Assembly: GCA_025059205.1 (NCBI GenBank) | Contig: JANXDS010000007.1 | Span: forward strand, 1 to 37,787 | Length of the DNA: 37,787 nucleotides | DNA from: Aigarchaeota archaeon | Lineage (GTDB): Archaea; Thermoproteota; Nitrososphaeria_A; Caldarchaeales; Wolframiiraptoraceae | Reading direction: 5' to 3' | Shown: positions 1 through 7,874 of the stretch, in pieces | Layout: each line of letters opens with the position of its first letter | Numbering within the stretch: position 1 is the stretch's first letter | Notes under the pieces: generated by a model | Seen by the model: only the letters and a program-made list of their open reading frames with translations | Told to the model about the DNA's origin: nothing | Database searches by the model: none | Position numbers and translations under genes: made by a program

Positions 1-169
1 CTTGAATCCGGAAAGGAATTGAAAGCCCTAAGCCCCTACGGGGTGCGCGGGGGGCCGGCCGGGCCGGCCGGGGGCCTGTGCTCTTGAATCCGGAAAGGAA
101 TTGAAAGTAAGCATAGCGGCTTTCTTGGCATTGATAATTCGTAGCTTGAATCCGGAAAGGAATTGAAAG
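1..169 (+). CRISPR. CRISPR array, trailer-side end (3 repeats, 2 spacers)
   Basis: Three identical 25-bp repeats lie at 1-25, 83-107 and 145-169. Each starts CTTGAATCCGG and ends AATTGAAAG. The ATTGAAAG end matches the 8-nt 5' crRNA tag known from archaeal type I-A/III arrays, so transcription should run left to right. The leader would then lie left of the window, and 169 would be the distal end, facing the cas operon. The spacers differ sharply: 108-144 is 37 nt of ordinary composition, whereas 26-82 is 57 nt and about 84% G+C. The first repeat may be cut by the window edge. Confidence 0.93.
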
Positions 170-248
170 TCTCGATTCTAGGCCCAGCAGGAAGGGCTGA
201 GCGTAACCCATGTACTCGTAGTTAAAAGCGTAGCTAAGGTAGCTTTCG

Positions 249-311
249 GGACTGGATTAGTTCAGCACGAACGGAAAAAATTTTTCCCGGGATGCTAAAC
301 TAATCCCGTCC
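249..311. repeat. Long imperfect inverted repeat (stem-loop) between CRISPR array and CARF gene
   Basis: Arms at 249-267 and 293-311 are inverted copies of 19 nt with 17 matches (GGAC-GGATTAGTT-AGCA). The 25-nt loop itself contains a GGAAAAAATTTTTCC near-palindrome. A C/T-rich tract ending in TTTTTT follows at 300-334. This could end transcription of the array or mark an element boundary; I cannot tell which from the sequence. The rest of 170-397 shows no gene. Confidence 0.7.
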
Positions 312-397
312 TATTCCGTCTTATCCCTTTTTTAACTTAACCCGTACGGCATAAAGTAATTAAACCTAATGAACTCCTCTCTAGTTAGTAGAAGGCC

Positions 398-1165
398 ATG
401 AGGGCATCCGTAATAGCTACGCTCGGAACGAGTCCGCCCGTCGTCACGGAGTTCATACAGTACGTTGAGAAGGAGGAGAGGGTGTCGGACCTCACCCTGG
501 TACTCACGGGCGAGAAAACGATTCAAGAAGGGGCCAAGCTCGTAGAAGTCGCCGTTAGGAGCAAGTACCCTCATATCCGCGTTCACACCAAAAACTTGCC
601 CTTTAACGACATACTCAGCGAAGAAGATAACATAAGGTTCATGGGCATATGTGCCGAAATTCTGAGGGAACAACGGGAGATACACAAGGCCGATAAGGTC
701 TACGTATGCTTAGCTGGCGGAAGAAAGGAGATGACCGTAGCACTAGCCATGCTCGGCCAGATATTAGACGTAGACGGGATCTACCATGTGGTTGCCCCGG
801 AGATAAAAAGCCTGAGCGTTGACCTGGAGCGGGCAAGGTATGAAATATCGGAGCTAGCCAATCATCCAGACCCTATGAAGTATTATGAAGAGAAGCGCGA
901 ATTTTTTAACAACCTCATGTACCCCCATCCTTCAACCTATAACGTTATTCGGATACCTGTAATTCCTTACCCAAAGGAAACCCTACTCCAGATAGCTTCC
1001 TTGCTAGGTGCGGGCGCAGTACAGCGCGATAAGATCAGGATACCGCCGGATCTGTTGGAGAGGTTGGCAAAGGTTGGATTGATAAAGTTAACAAAGGATA
1101 AGGTCTACGTCCTAGACGCCGGAAAAATGTTATATCGACACGTATTTGGTGGGGGTAAATTTTAA
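398..1165 (+). CDS. CARF-domain protein, candidate cyclic-oligoadenylate ring nuclease (Crn1-like)
   Basis: 255 residues. The N-terminal half looks like a CARF Rossmann fold: a first strand followed by the loop ATLGTSPPVVTEF (residues 7-19) and a later AGGRKEMT motif (about 106-113). Both are typical of the archaeal CRISPR ring nuclease/Csx-type CARF family, where Ser/Thr in the first loop and the Lys of the GGRK motif contact cyclic tetra-adenylate. The last 60 residues look like a winged helix, as in some CARF regulators and ring nucleases. There is no HEPN Rx4-6H motif, so it is not an obvious Csm6/Csx1 RNase. It stands alone between the array and the interference operon. Likely role: degrading the second messenger made by Cas10 and switching signalling off. 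A CARF-wHTH transcription factor (Csa3-like) is the main alternative. Confidence 0.75.
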   Translation: MRASVIATLGTSPPVVTEFIQYVEKEERVSDLTLVLTGEKTIQEGAKLVEVAVRSKYPHIRVHTKNLPFNDILSEEDNIRFMGICAEILREQREIHKADKVYVCLAGGRKEMTVALAMLGQILDVDGIYHVVAPEIKSLSVDLERARYEISELANHPDPMKYYEEKREFFNNLMYPHPSTYNVIRIPVIPYPKETLLQIASLLGAGAVQRDKIRIPPDLLERLAKVGLIKLTKDKVYVLDAGKMLYRHVFGGGKF

Positions 1166-1204
1166 ATACTCTGACGAATATTTGAAACATTTATGCTTAA
1201 TACT

Positions 1205-1262
1205 TCTTCAGCCCTTGACTTGTTAAAGGGCTTAACAACCTCTCAGGTTAAACAAGGGGAGG
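1205..1262 (+). promoter_or_regulatory. Structured 5' leader and ribosome-binding site of the cas operon
   Basis: The gap 1166-1270 contains a hairpin GCCCTT(1211-1216)/AAGGGC(1226-1231), a second short one AACCT/AGGTT around 1236-1250, and an alternative pairing of CCCTTG (1212-1217) with CAAGGG (1253-1258). A strong Shine-Dalgarno GGGGAGG lies at about 1256-1262, 8 nt before the ATG at 1271. The alternative pairing would involve the start of the ribosome-binding site, so the leader could affect translation. That is inference. Confidence 0.45.
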
Positions 1263-1270
1263 ATGTTTGA

Positions 1271-1657
1271 ATGCTCAAACCTTCTTTTGATTTTGAGGAG
1301 TTTATGGGTCAGAAGATATACGACCTCGCGGTTGAAGCTGGCACTGCGTTGGTTAGAGCCGACAAAACTACGATCTCCCAGCTCATAGAGGTCTTCCAGA
1401 GCGAGGATAATGCTGTAAGTGCTTGTCCGTTGCTCATTCTACACGTAATCAGGCAGTCCTCGAGAGATGAGTTGCCTAAGCATGGTGCGAACATTCTCGT
1501 CAGACACTTAAGTTACATCTATCAGAAACTTAAAGATGATAGGGAGAAGATCGGTCAGGCAATCTTCAAGTATCTTACCTTAGTTAAGTGGATATACGAG
1601 TCTAGACCCAGCAAACAGTTTAACACATTCCAGGAGTTCGTGGAAAGCATAAGGTGA
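1271..1657 (+). CDS. Putative type III small subunit (Cas11/Csm2-like)
   Basis: 128 residues, predicted mostly helical, with a conserved-looking helical core ending in YLTLVKWIYESR. Size, helical nature and position as the first gene of a Cas10/RAMP operon fit the Cas11 (Csm2/Cmr5-type) subunit that lines the belly of type III effector complexes and contacts the crRNA-target duplex. Similarity to Csm2 is weak by eye, so the call rests mainly on context. The ATG at 1271 follows GGGGAGG with good spacing. Its TGA overlaps the GTG start of the next gene (GTGA), indicating translational coupling. Confidence 0.6.
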   Translation: MLKPSFDFEEFMGQKIYDLAVEAGTALVRADKTTISQLIEVFQSEDNAVSACPLLILHVIRQSSRDELPKHGANILVRHLSYIYQKLKDDREKIGQAIFKYLTLVKWIYESRPSKQFNTFQEFVESIR

Positions 1658-2391
1658 GCTATTTGGGTTATGGCGATTTTGATAATTTTAAAGCACTCTA
1701 CGAGTTAAAGATGGAATTGATTAACGAAACACCGCTCTCCATAGGTTCCGGCAAAAGCGCCTTCGGGGCCGTGGACAATCCCATAGTTAGGATGGGCAAG
1801 AGGCCCTACATACCTGGTAGTAGTTTGAAGGGAGTTCTCAGGGCAGAGTCTGAGCGCTTTGTCAGAGCACACTTTGGTGAAGACAAGGTATGCAACATCA
1901 TGTATCCTAAGGAGGAGCTAGATAAGAAGGAAAAGCAGAAAGAGGCTTACAAACCTTGCATAGTATGCAGGATCTTCGGCGGTCCGACGATAGCGTCCCA
2001 CATAACAATATACGACGCCTACCCAATGGATGATAACTACTCCGTGAAGGTGAGACGTAGAGTCTCCATATGCAGACTTACGGGTGGCCAGCATCCGGGT
2101 AGGCTCTTCGAAGTTGAACAAGTGGAGCCTGGGGCTAGATGGTTGTGTACGATGCGTATAGAGAACATAGAAATTTTGGGTGACGGGCAAGAGGAAGAGG
2201 TGAAGGTGCTACGCGCCCTTATGGGCATCATGGGAAAGTTCGGGATAACGGTAGGTGGGAAGAGAAGCATAGGATTGGGGCTCCTTAAAGTTAGACTACT
2301 CGAGGCCAGGAAGCTCGTTATAGAGGACGGACAGTACAAGTATGTTGATGTGACGGATAGTGTCGCCAAACTCTTCGAGGGGCGAGGATGA
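1654..2391 (+). CDS. Cas7-family RAMP protein, Csm3-like (RAMP 1)
   Basis: 245 residues with RAMP hallmarks: first RRM strand LKMELINETPLSIGSGK (18-34), the RPYIPGSSLKGVLRAE motif (50-65), a Cys pair in CIVCRIFGG, and the C-terminal glycine-rich GGKRSIGLGLLKV loop. Asp41 in GAVDNPIVR sits where Csm3 has its catalytic RNase Asp (IDSPVIRD type), so this subunit is probably active in periodic cleavage of target RNA. In the complex it would be a backbone subunit that binds crRNA. The GTG start overlaps the upstream stop, and the stop overlaps the ATG of the next RAMP. Confidence 0.88.
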   Translation: MSYLGYGDFDNFKALYELKMELINETPLSIGSGKSAFGAVDNPIVRMGKRPYIPGSSLKGVLRAESERFVRAHFGEDKVCNIMYPKEELDKKEKQKEAYKPCIVCRIFGGPTIASHITIYDAYPMDDNYSVKVRRRVSICRLTGGQHPGRLFEVEQVEPGARWLCTMRIENIEILGDGQEEEVKVLRALMGIMGKFGITVGGKRSIGLGLLKVRLLEARKLVIEDGQYKYVDVTDSVAKLFEGRG

Positions 2392-3281
2392 ATATGAGGT
2401 TCCCGTGGTATACACATGTCATGCTTCAGAGGTTCCTGAGGTTTGATATCAAGATCGTCAACGAGGGGCCTCTAAGAATAGGTAGCGGTAAAACTGTTCC
2501 TCTTAGGGCCATCGACCTTCCGGTTACAACTATAAAGTTGCCGCAAGGTGATGTGGCCTATATACCAGGAAGTAGTCTCAAAGGTGTCATACGTTCAACT
2601 TGCGAATTCATAGCAAAATCCTCCGGCATCGAAGAGGTATGCATGGCTGGTGCTTGTAGCACTAAGCATCTAGAAGGGGATCGTGAACGCACATACCACA
2701 AAGCTCTAGATGCTGCTCTAAAGAATAACGACATAGAAGGTGTCATAAGGATACTTGATCGATATTGTATTGTATGTAAGACCTTCGGCTCTAGCAGCTT
2801 CGGCTCCCACGTTGAGTTTCAAGACGCCTACCCTAAAGGTAAAGTAGCCCTCGGCATAAAGAGCGGCATAGCGATAAACAGGAGGAGCGGGGCCGTAAAG
2901 AAGAGAGCGTTGTATGAGATCGAGTACGTAGAACCTGGCAATGAGTTCTTCGGCTCAATAACCATCAGAAACTTGCCTAACTACTTAGTGGGCCTTATCT
3001 CGTTGGCATTGGATTACCTGAACTCCGGTCTGATGAAGTTGGGAGGTTTCAAGTCCAGGGGCTTCGGTAAGGTCATGATTAACGTTACGAAGCTGGATGG
3101 TTATATCTTCGACGATCTAGGAGCGTACAAGCTTCTGAAGGATGTAAAGTCACTTAAGCCCCTTGACGAGCTAGACGGGGAGGTTGAGGTCGATCTTTCA
3201 GACATTCAGGGCACGCTTGAACGATTTAAAAGGAGGTGGATAGAGTACGTACAGGCCTCAAAGAGGAGGCGCGCAGGTTAA
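2388..3281 (+). CDS. Cas7-family RAMP protein, Csm3-like (RAMP 2)
   Basis: 297 residues. The RAMP motifs are IVNEGPLRIGSGK (24-36), DVAYIPGSSLKGVIRST, YCIVCKTFGSSSFGSH and the glycine-rich GGFKSRGFGKV near the C-terminus. Asp43 in RAIDLPVT occupies the Csm3 catalytic-Asp position. A roughly 45-residue, Cys-containing insertion (about 85-130) separates the two conserved halves, as in several type III-D Cas7 proteins. ATG at 2388 overlaps the preceding stop (ATGA); a second ATG two codons on is possible. Likely a second backbone subunit with RNase activity. Its 3' end carries the Shine-Dalgarno sequence of the next gene. Confidence 0.87.
   Translation: MNMRFPWYTHVMLQRFLRFDIKIVNEGPLRIGSGKTVPLRAIDLPVTTIKLPQGDVAYIPGSSLKGVIRSTCEFIAKSSGIEEVCMAGACSTKHLEGDRERTYHKALDAALKNNDIEGVIRILDRYCIVCKTFGSSSFGSHVEFQDAYPKGKVALGIKSGIAINRRSGAVKKRALYEIEYVEPGNEFFGSITIRNLPNYLVGLISLALDYLNSGLMKLGGFKSRGFGKVMINVTKLDGYIFDDLGAYKLLKDVKSLKPLDELDGEVEVDLSDIQGTLERFKRRWIEYVQASKRRRAG
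3263..3269 (+). promoter_or_regulatory. Shine-Dalgarno deciding a non-canonical start (RAMP 3)
   Basis: GAGGAGG at 3263-3269 lies within the end of RAMP 2. Seven bases later, at 3277, is GTT, the only position that fits as an initiator in the reading frame of RAMP 3. From the in-frame stop at 3241 to TTG at 3409 there is no ATG, GTG, TTG or CTG in that frame. Confidence 0.5.
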
Positions 3282-4245
3282 AGTCCTAAGGAAGTCCTAT
3301 ACACCAAGAGACAGACTTTTAGACGGCAGGTTTAATGCAACACTAAGGCTTAAGGCTGAAGTTCCCCGTAATTCTTATCTTTTCGTATGGAAGGGTACTG
3401 CTAGAGAATTGGATCTTTCGCCGTTACTCACCGAGATCGAGAAAATGCTGAAGTCTGGACAGATGCTCCAGCAAGAAAGTTACCATAACATAGTTAGGCG
3501 CATAAGCGAGTATACTAAGATTAAAACGCCCAAGGGGATAAAGGAGCCCCCAACGGTGGACGGAAAACCCTACATCCCGGGCTCCTCCATCAAAGGGGCA
3601 GTTAGGTCAAGGCTAGAGTACAAGTTTTACCCTAGGATGGTTAAAGGCGAGTTAGTATCCTATGCATGCTACGTAGTCCAAGAAGATGTGGTAAGCGATG
3701 TGCACGACAGGCATAAGAGATTCTGGGGCGTCGAGTCTACGTATGCGAGGGATGGACCGTGTAGCATCGGAGATGTGGAAGAAGGAGATGTATGCATAGT
3801 ATGCGATCTCTTCGGTGCTCCATCGTTAATGTCTAGGATAGATTTTTCCGATGCTGTCATGATCGGAACAGAACTCGAATCGTTGATTGACATCGGCATC
3901 AAGGCCTTCAGACCCGGTTCCTCTTTTGATCTCTTCTGCTCTGCCAGGAACGTTAATGATACCGAGCTTGGCCTTCTTTATCTGAGTCTAGAGCTCTTCA
4001 GCGGCAGCCCGGTCATCATGGGATTTAGAAAGTATGTAAACAATCCTATTGTTGGTAGGCCTTATCACGATAAGTACTATTTTGGTTTGATAAAGTTTAG
4101 CCTTGAAGAAGTGACGCTATACGATCATAATCTCATTAAGCAGAGCATATCACCACAACAGTCTTTGACACGAGCCCGGGCCGCGCTAGAGCAGAGTGAG
4201 TACCATACTTATTTGGATTACCAGAGAGGTGCGATAAAGCTGTGA
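3277..4245 (+). CDS. Cas7-family RAMP protein, Csm5-like (RAMP 3), non-canonical start
   Basis: About 322 residues if started at GTT 3277. The first canonical start in frame is TTG 3409, but the RAMP first-strand region (RFNATLRLKAEVPRNSYLF) is encoded at about 3334-3390, upstream of it, so the gene must begin earlier. Further motifs are GKPYIPGSSIKGAVRS, as in Csm5-type Cas7, a Cys-containing DVCIVCDLFGAPS, and a degenerate glycine-rich loop (VIMGFRKYVNN). There is no obvious catalytic Asp loop. It is probably a terminal Cas7-like subunit capping the filament. Translation may start at GTT after the Shine-Dalgarno at 3263-3269, or be coupled to RAMP 2 by a +1 shift at its stop (GGT TAA A). 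A base error at the start is also possible. Confidence 0.75.
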   Translation, partial: VKVLRKSYTPRDRLLDGRFNATLRLKAEVPRNSYLFVWKGTARELDLSPLLTEIEKMLKSGQMLQQESYHNIVRRISEYTKIKTPKGIKEPPTVDGKPYIPGSSIKGAVRSRLEYKFYPRMVKGELVSYACYVVQEDVVSDVHDRHKRFWGVESTYARDGPCSIGDVEEGDVCIVCDLFGAPSLMSRIDFSDAVMIGTELESLIDIGIKAFRPGSSFDLFCSARNVNDTELGLLYLSLELFSGSPVIMGFRKYVNNPIVGRPYHDKYYFGLIKFSLEEVTLYDHNLIKQSISPQQSLTRARAALEQSEYHTYLDYQRGAIKL

Positions 4246-4553
4246 AAGCGGCTACACTAATTAGTGCCGAAGATCTTCTTAACAAAGTAAGGAAGTTCAG
4301 TGTTGCGTTCGTCGTAGACAGTGACCTCTCAATAAGGCGAATAAAGGCTGCGAAAGTTGATGGCTTAGGTCAAGCCGGCTATGCTATGTCAAGAGACATG
4401 AGTGAGTCGATATATTGGGCGAGGGTCGGTGAGAGTTATTTTGTGCAACCGGTAGACCTAAAGCCGTATGAAAACCTTTACCTTCACCACGAACTAGCAC
4501 AGAAGGGAACTAGGCTTAAAGATGGTCTCGGCATATGGGAGAAGGATTCATGA
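4242..4553 (+). CDS. Small unknown Cas-operon protein between RAMP 3 and Cas10
   Basis: 103 residues; I do not recognise the family. GTG at 4242 overlaps the stop of RAMP 3 (GTGA) and its TGA overlaps the ATG of cas10 (ATGA), so it is firmly embedded in the operon. The predicted make-up is a short helical N-terminus, strands FSVAFVVDSDLSIRRIKAAKV, and a WARVGESYFVQPVDLKPYENLYLHHEL segment. Position next to cas10 in a III-D-like operon recalls Csx19, but it is shorter than usual Csx19 and I see no decisive motif. It is likely a real accessory or structural subunit. Confidence 0.7.
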   Translation: MKAATLISAEDLLNKVRKFSVAFVVDSDLSIRRIKAAKVDGLGQAGYAMSRDMSESIYWARVGESYFVQPVDLKPYENLYLHHELAQKGTRLKDGLGIWEKDS

Positions 4554-7228
4554 TAGTGAGGGGTTTCATAATCCCCGTAAGAGGGGTGGAAGATAAACCC
4601 ACGTATACACAAATCATATCTGACCAAGAAGCATCAGAGCTTTACGAATGCTATAAGCAGATTATCAGGCACCTGCTAGGTGAGTTTGTCAAAAAGAGAA
4701 AAGCCAAACTTCAAAACGCCGATGACGTTAACGCCTTCCTTAACTTTTTAGTGCTTTTCCTCAGAGGCGCTTTGTACGTAGACACGATACCTGATGTTAT
4801 ACCATCGATTGCTGGTCAGCTCCATCTTTACTTCCTGGATCAGTTCGTGGATAGGGTCAAAAAAGGGACGTCACCCGATCTTTTACCAGAATCATATTTT
4901 GAATGGTTAAGAAAAAGGGTAGAAGACCGTTCGACGGAAAAGTCTATAGAGCGTGAGAATGATCTCTGCGATTCCGTCAGACGTATATTCAACTTCCCTG
5001 CCGATAGTAGGCCAGGAGCCAACACATCGTCGCTCCTAGTCCACACACTCACTGTCTCCGGTCTGGCGTGCTGTAAGTACATAAAAGAGAGCAACGTGAG
5101 AAATGACAAGGAACTCGCCATACTAAGGTTGACCTGCCTTTTCCATGATATTGGTAAGTTCAGAGACTGGTTTAGACATGAAGAGATATCCGCGATGGAC
5201 CTCAAAGAGTTGTTCAAAGGGTTCGTGCAAGGGGATGCGGAGGATCTAGTGAGGGAAGCTGCTGAGTTGATACCGAGGGATGTTAAGGTGGCGGGCCCCT
5301 TTATCGCTCTCAAGAAACTATACATGGATGCTGATGCGAGTGCTAGTAGTATCGATAGGGTCTCCAAGTACTTCTTGAGAATGCTATCAGAAGACATGAG
5401 GAAGCTGGTTCTTCGGAGGGCTCAGGAATATCTCAAAATTTCAACCATAGACGAGAAGACCTTTATTGAAAAGTGTTACACCGACTGGAACTTCTGGAAT
5501 AGGTATGTGCCGCAGGAGGATATAGTAAAGCTGACGGAGGATTTCTGCAAAAACGCAGGCAGGATATCGAAGGACAATCCTTTGCTCGCTAGGTCTGAGG
5601 AAGATAGTAGACCACTAGAGAAAGCAAAGGGAGTGGAAGTTGTACGCTTCGACGTTCGCAATATTCAGGGAATAGTTAAGGTGAATGATTTACGTACCAT
5701 GGCCGGTGGTAGCATGATCGTAGACTTCACCATATTCGTAGGTCTTCATCTCGCGCTCATCTTTGAAGCAGGCCTTCCAGCCGAGGTTGTCTTAAGCTTT
5801 GGCGGCGGAAACGTCTTCGTCCTTCTTCCCAGCAACTACGCACAGGAAATCATCAGAAAGGTTAGAGAGATCGTCAGGCAGCACTGTAAAATTTCGCTTA
5901 CCATCGCTTCACATGAAATACTCTCTTCCTTTGCAGAAACACTTAGGAGAATAGAGGCGGAGGTAATGAAGAAGAAGTTATCAGAAGAAGAATACATATC
6001 TCAATCAGACGCGGCACAACCTTACGGACTTAACATATTCGACGTGTGCGACGTGTGTAATTCTAAACCTCCCAGTAGAGAAGTAGGTGGGAAGCTATAC
6101 TGTGATACGTGTTACAGCAGGCGTTATGTCGGGGACCACTTCCACTTCTTGTATAAGCTTAGCATGTTAGGCTATAGAATCGATGAAGTGCCTCACTATC
6201 TCGATAACATTATGGAGTACATAGCGGGAGCTTCTGAAGAAGAGATACTAACCAACGCCTTTAAGGAGTATAAAAACGTGGCCGCGCTCCGCTTCGACGC
6301 TAACGTAGTCGGGGCATTCATGGGTTCCTCCATCAGCATAACCGATGCTTTCGAAAGGAGCATAAGGATAGACTATTCTATGAAGAAGGTATTTAGAACG
6401 TTTCTGGACTCCGTTAAAGATATCGATAGGACGACTTACAATAGAATAGTTTTAGGAACGGTATACATGGGAGGTGACGATGCTTTCCTGTTAGTTCCTT
6501 CAAAGGTTGCGCCTTATCTGGCAGCGTTTCTCATAAACGAGTTTTACCTAGAGATGGGTTGTAGGCTAACTTTATCCTGCGGCATTGCGGTATCAAAGCC
6601 CAAGCATCCGCTCATACCTCTATACGAGGCTGCAGGATATCTACTGGAAGAGGTCGTTAAGAACGGAGTCAGATGGGAGTCATACAAGAAATACGAACAG
6701 ATAGACCAGGTCGATGAGTTCAGAGGTTCTTTGGCCTTCTATACGATAGACGGTGGTTTCATGTCACCTGAGGGCTTGGATGAAGTTCTAAAGCGACTCT
6801 ACGATAATGGAGTATCCAGACAGTACGAGAAACCCTACATCATAGCCGAGCCAAGTATAAGTGGAAGCTTTCTAGTACTCCTGCAACTGATAAGCACGGC
6901 ATTGCACAAAAAATCTGGTGGCAGCTACTCGCTGCGCGAATTGAAAAAGGCGATAGAACGGGACTTGAGGGCCGTCCTGATAGACCAAGAATCTTCTTCA
7001 AATATAAAGAACCTCATAGCCACGATAAAGCGAGACGTTAACATAGAGCTGATTGGTGATAGGTCTGTGCGCCTTCAAGTTGTCTTTGCGAAGAGGCAAA
7101 GCGAGAGGTTTGAGGATAAACGTGACATAATATCGGGCATCCTTCAGACGCTGGAGCTGCGCGATAACAGCATAAGATTGGATGTGGCTGATGCCCTAAT
7201 CTTAGCAAAGGTGGTGTTAGGTGAGTAG
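4550..7228 (+). CDS. cas10: Cas10, type III large subunit with HD nuclease and GGDD cyclase
   Basis: About 892 residues. An N-terminal HD domain carries FHDIGKF (His199-Asp200), expected to cut single-stranded DNA. A first palm domain lacks the catalytic pair (SFGGGNVF). A zinc ribbon has CDVC at 500-503 and a second CDTC pair about 20 residues later. The second palm has MGGDDAF (Gly641-Asp644), the signature of cyclic oligoadenylate synthesis. Both activities look intact, in keeping with the CARF gene upstream. I chose ATG 4550 (MIVRGF) over ATG 4535 because GGAGAAGG lies just before it and it forms an ATGA overlap with the previous stop. The C-terminal D4-like helical domain is present, and the end overlaps the next RAMP by 8 bases. 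Confidence 0.96.
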   Translation: MIVRGFIIPVRGVEDKPTYTQIISDQEASELYECYKQIIRHLLGEFVKKRKAKLQNADDVNAFLNFLVLFLRGALYVDTIPDVIPSIAGQLHLYFLDQFVDRVKKGTSPDLLPESYFEWLRKRVEDRSTEKSIERENDLCDSVRRIFNFPADSRPGANTSSLLVHTLTVSGLACCKYIKESNVRNDKELAILRLTCLFHDIGKFRDWFRHEEISAMDLKELFKGFVQGDAEDLVREAAELIPRDVKVAGPFIALKKLYMDADASASSIDRVSKYFLRMLSEDMRKLVLRRAQEYLKISTIDEKTFIEKCYTDWNFWNRYVPQEDIVKLTEDFCKNAGRISKDNPLLARSEEDSRPLEKAKGVEVVRFDVRNIQGIVKVNDLRTMAGGSMIVDFTIFVGLHLALIFEAGLPAEVVLSFGGGNVFVLLPSNYAQEIIRKVREIVRQHCKISLTIASHEILSSFAETLRRIEAEVMKKKLSEEEYISQSDAAQPYGLNIFDVCDVCNSKPPSREVGGKLYCDTCYSRRYVGDHFHFLYKLSMLGYRIDEVPHYLDNIMEYIAGASEEEILTNAFKEYKNVAALRFDANVVGAFMGSSISITDAFERSIRIDYSMKKVFRTFLDSVKDIDRTTYNRIVLGTVYMGGDDAFLLVPSKVAPYLAAFLINEFYLEMGCRLTLSCGIAVSKPKHPLIPLYEAAGYLLEEVVKNGVRWESYKKYEQIDQVDEFRGSLAFYTIDGGFMSPEGLDEVLKRLYDNGVSRQYEKPYIIAEPSISGSFLVLLQLISTALHKKSGGSYSLRELKKAIERDLRAVLIDQESSSNIKNLIATIKRDVNIELIGDRSVRLQVVFAKRQSERFEDKRDIISGILQTLELRDNSIRLDVADALILAKVVLGE

Positions 7229-7874
7229 TTACGGCTTAACTCTAAGGCTCAAACTCAGAACTAGGAAAAAGCTACTGATAGGCTCAAGGAGTCTTGAGCT
7301 GGACCCTGCGCTTGACGTTCCATTCGCGAGGATTACGTATGGAGAGCATAGCAGACTCTATTTGCCTGCATCCACGCTAAAGGGCGTTCTTAGGACTGCT
7401 TTGACGAGGGTGGCAGAGCACCTGGGCTTTAAAGTATCTACCAAGAGCGTTGAGCCGAGCGTGTTGACGCGAGAAGCAACGTCAAATTCCACGGACATAA
7501 TATGCAGCCTCTTTGGAAGACCAAAGAGCCCGAAGGGAAAGGTTTGTATCATCCCTGCATTAATTAACGAAAAAACGTACAAGCTGACCCATGTTAGGAT
7601 AGACGATGAAACTAGGACCGCTGAAAGCGGAGGACTCTATACTGCTGAGTATATACCTATCGGATGCGAATTTGAGATGGATCTTGAGGCAAAGGAGCTG
7701 GACCTGGAAGAGGCTGAGGCTCTTTTCACTGCCATAGCTGCCATGAATTACGAGCGCTTTGGAAGGTCTGGCCTCATGGACGTAAAAATAGACGTTACGA
7801 AGAGCACGATTCCTCCTGAGTTGATCAAAAAGAGTCCTATAGTCAGGGAAATCGTGGAGGTGATCGGTACCTGA
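7221..7874 (+). CDS. Cas7-family RAMP protein (RAMP 4)
   Basis: 217 residues, a compact RAMP. First strand LTLRLKLRTRKKLLIGS (6-22), RLYLPASTLKGVLRTAL, a shortened IICSLFGRPKSPKG segment with a single Cys, then TAESGGLYTAEYIP and a weakly conserved glycine loop (ERFGRSGLMDV). Asp32 in ALDVPFARI is placed like the catalytic Asp of Csm3, so target RNA cleavage is possible. GTG at 7221 overlaps the end of cas10. The end of the gene carries the GGAGG used by csx10. Probably another backbone subunit of the same effector complex. Confidence 0.83.
   Translation: MSSYGLTLRLKLRTRKKLLIGSRSLELDPALDVPFARITYGEHSRLYLPASTLKGVLRTALTRVAEHLGFKVSTKSVEPSVLTREATSNSTDIICSLFGRPKSPKGKVCIIPALINEKTYKLTHVRIDDETRTAESGGLYTAEYIPIGCEFEMDLEAKELDLEEAEALFTAIAAMNYERFGRSGLMDVKIDVTKSTIPPELIKKSPIVREIVEVIGT
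7856..7860 (+). promoter_or_regulatory. Shine-Dalgarno deciding a CTG start (csx10)
   Basis: GGAGG (continuing as GGAGGTGAT) at 7856 is 10 nt upstream of CTG at 7871. The CTG overlaps the TGA of RAMP 4, giving a CTGA junction that mirrors the ATGA/GTGA junctions elsewhere in the operon. The in-frame stop upstream is at 7817-7819, and no ATG, GTG or TTG lies between it and about 8144. Confidence 0.6.

Noticed and set aside
398-1165. Csm6/Csx1 CARF-HEPN RNase
   Set aside because: The C-terminal part lacks an R-x4-6-H motif and is only about 60-100 residues, better fitting a winged helix.
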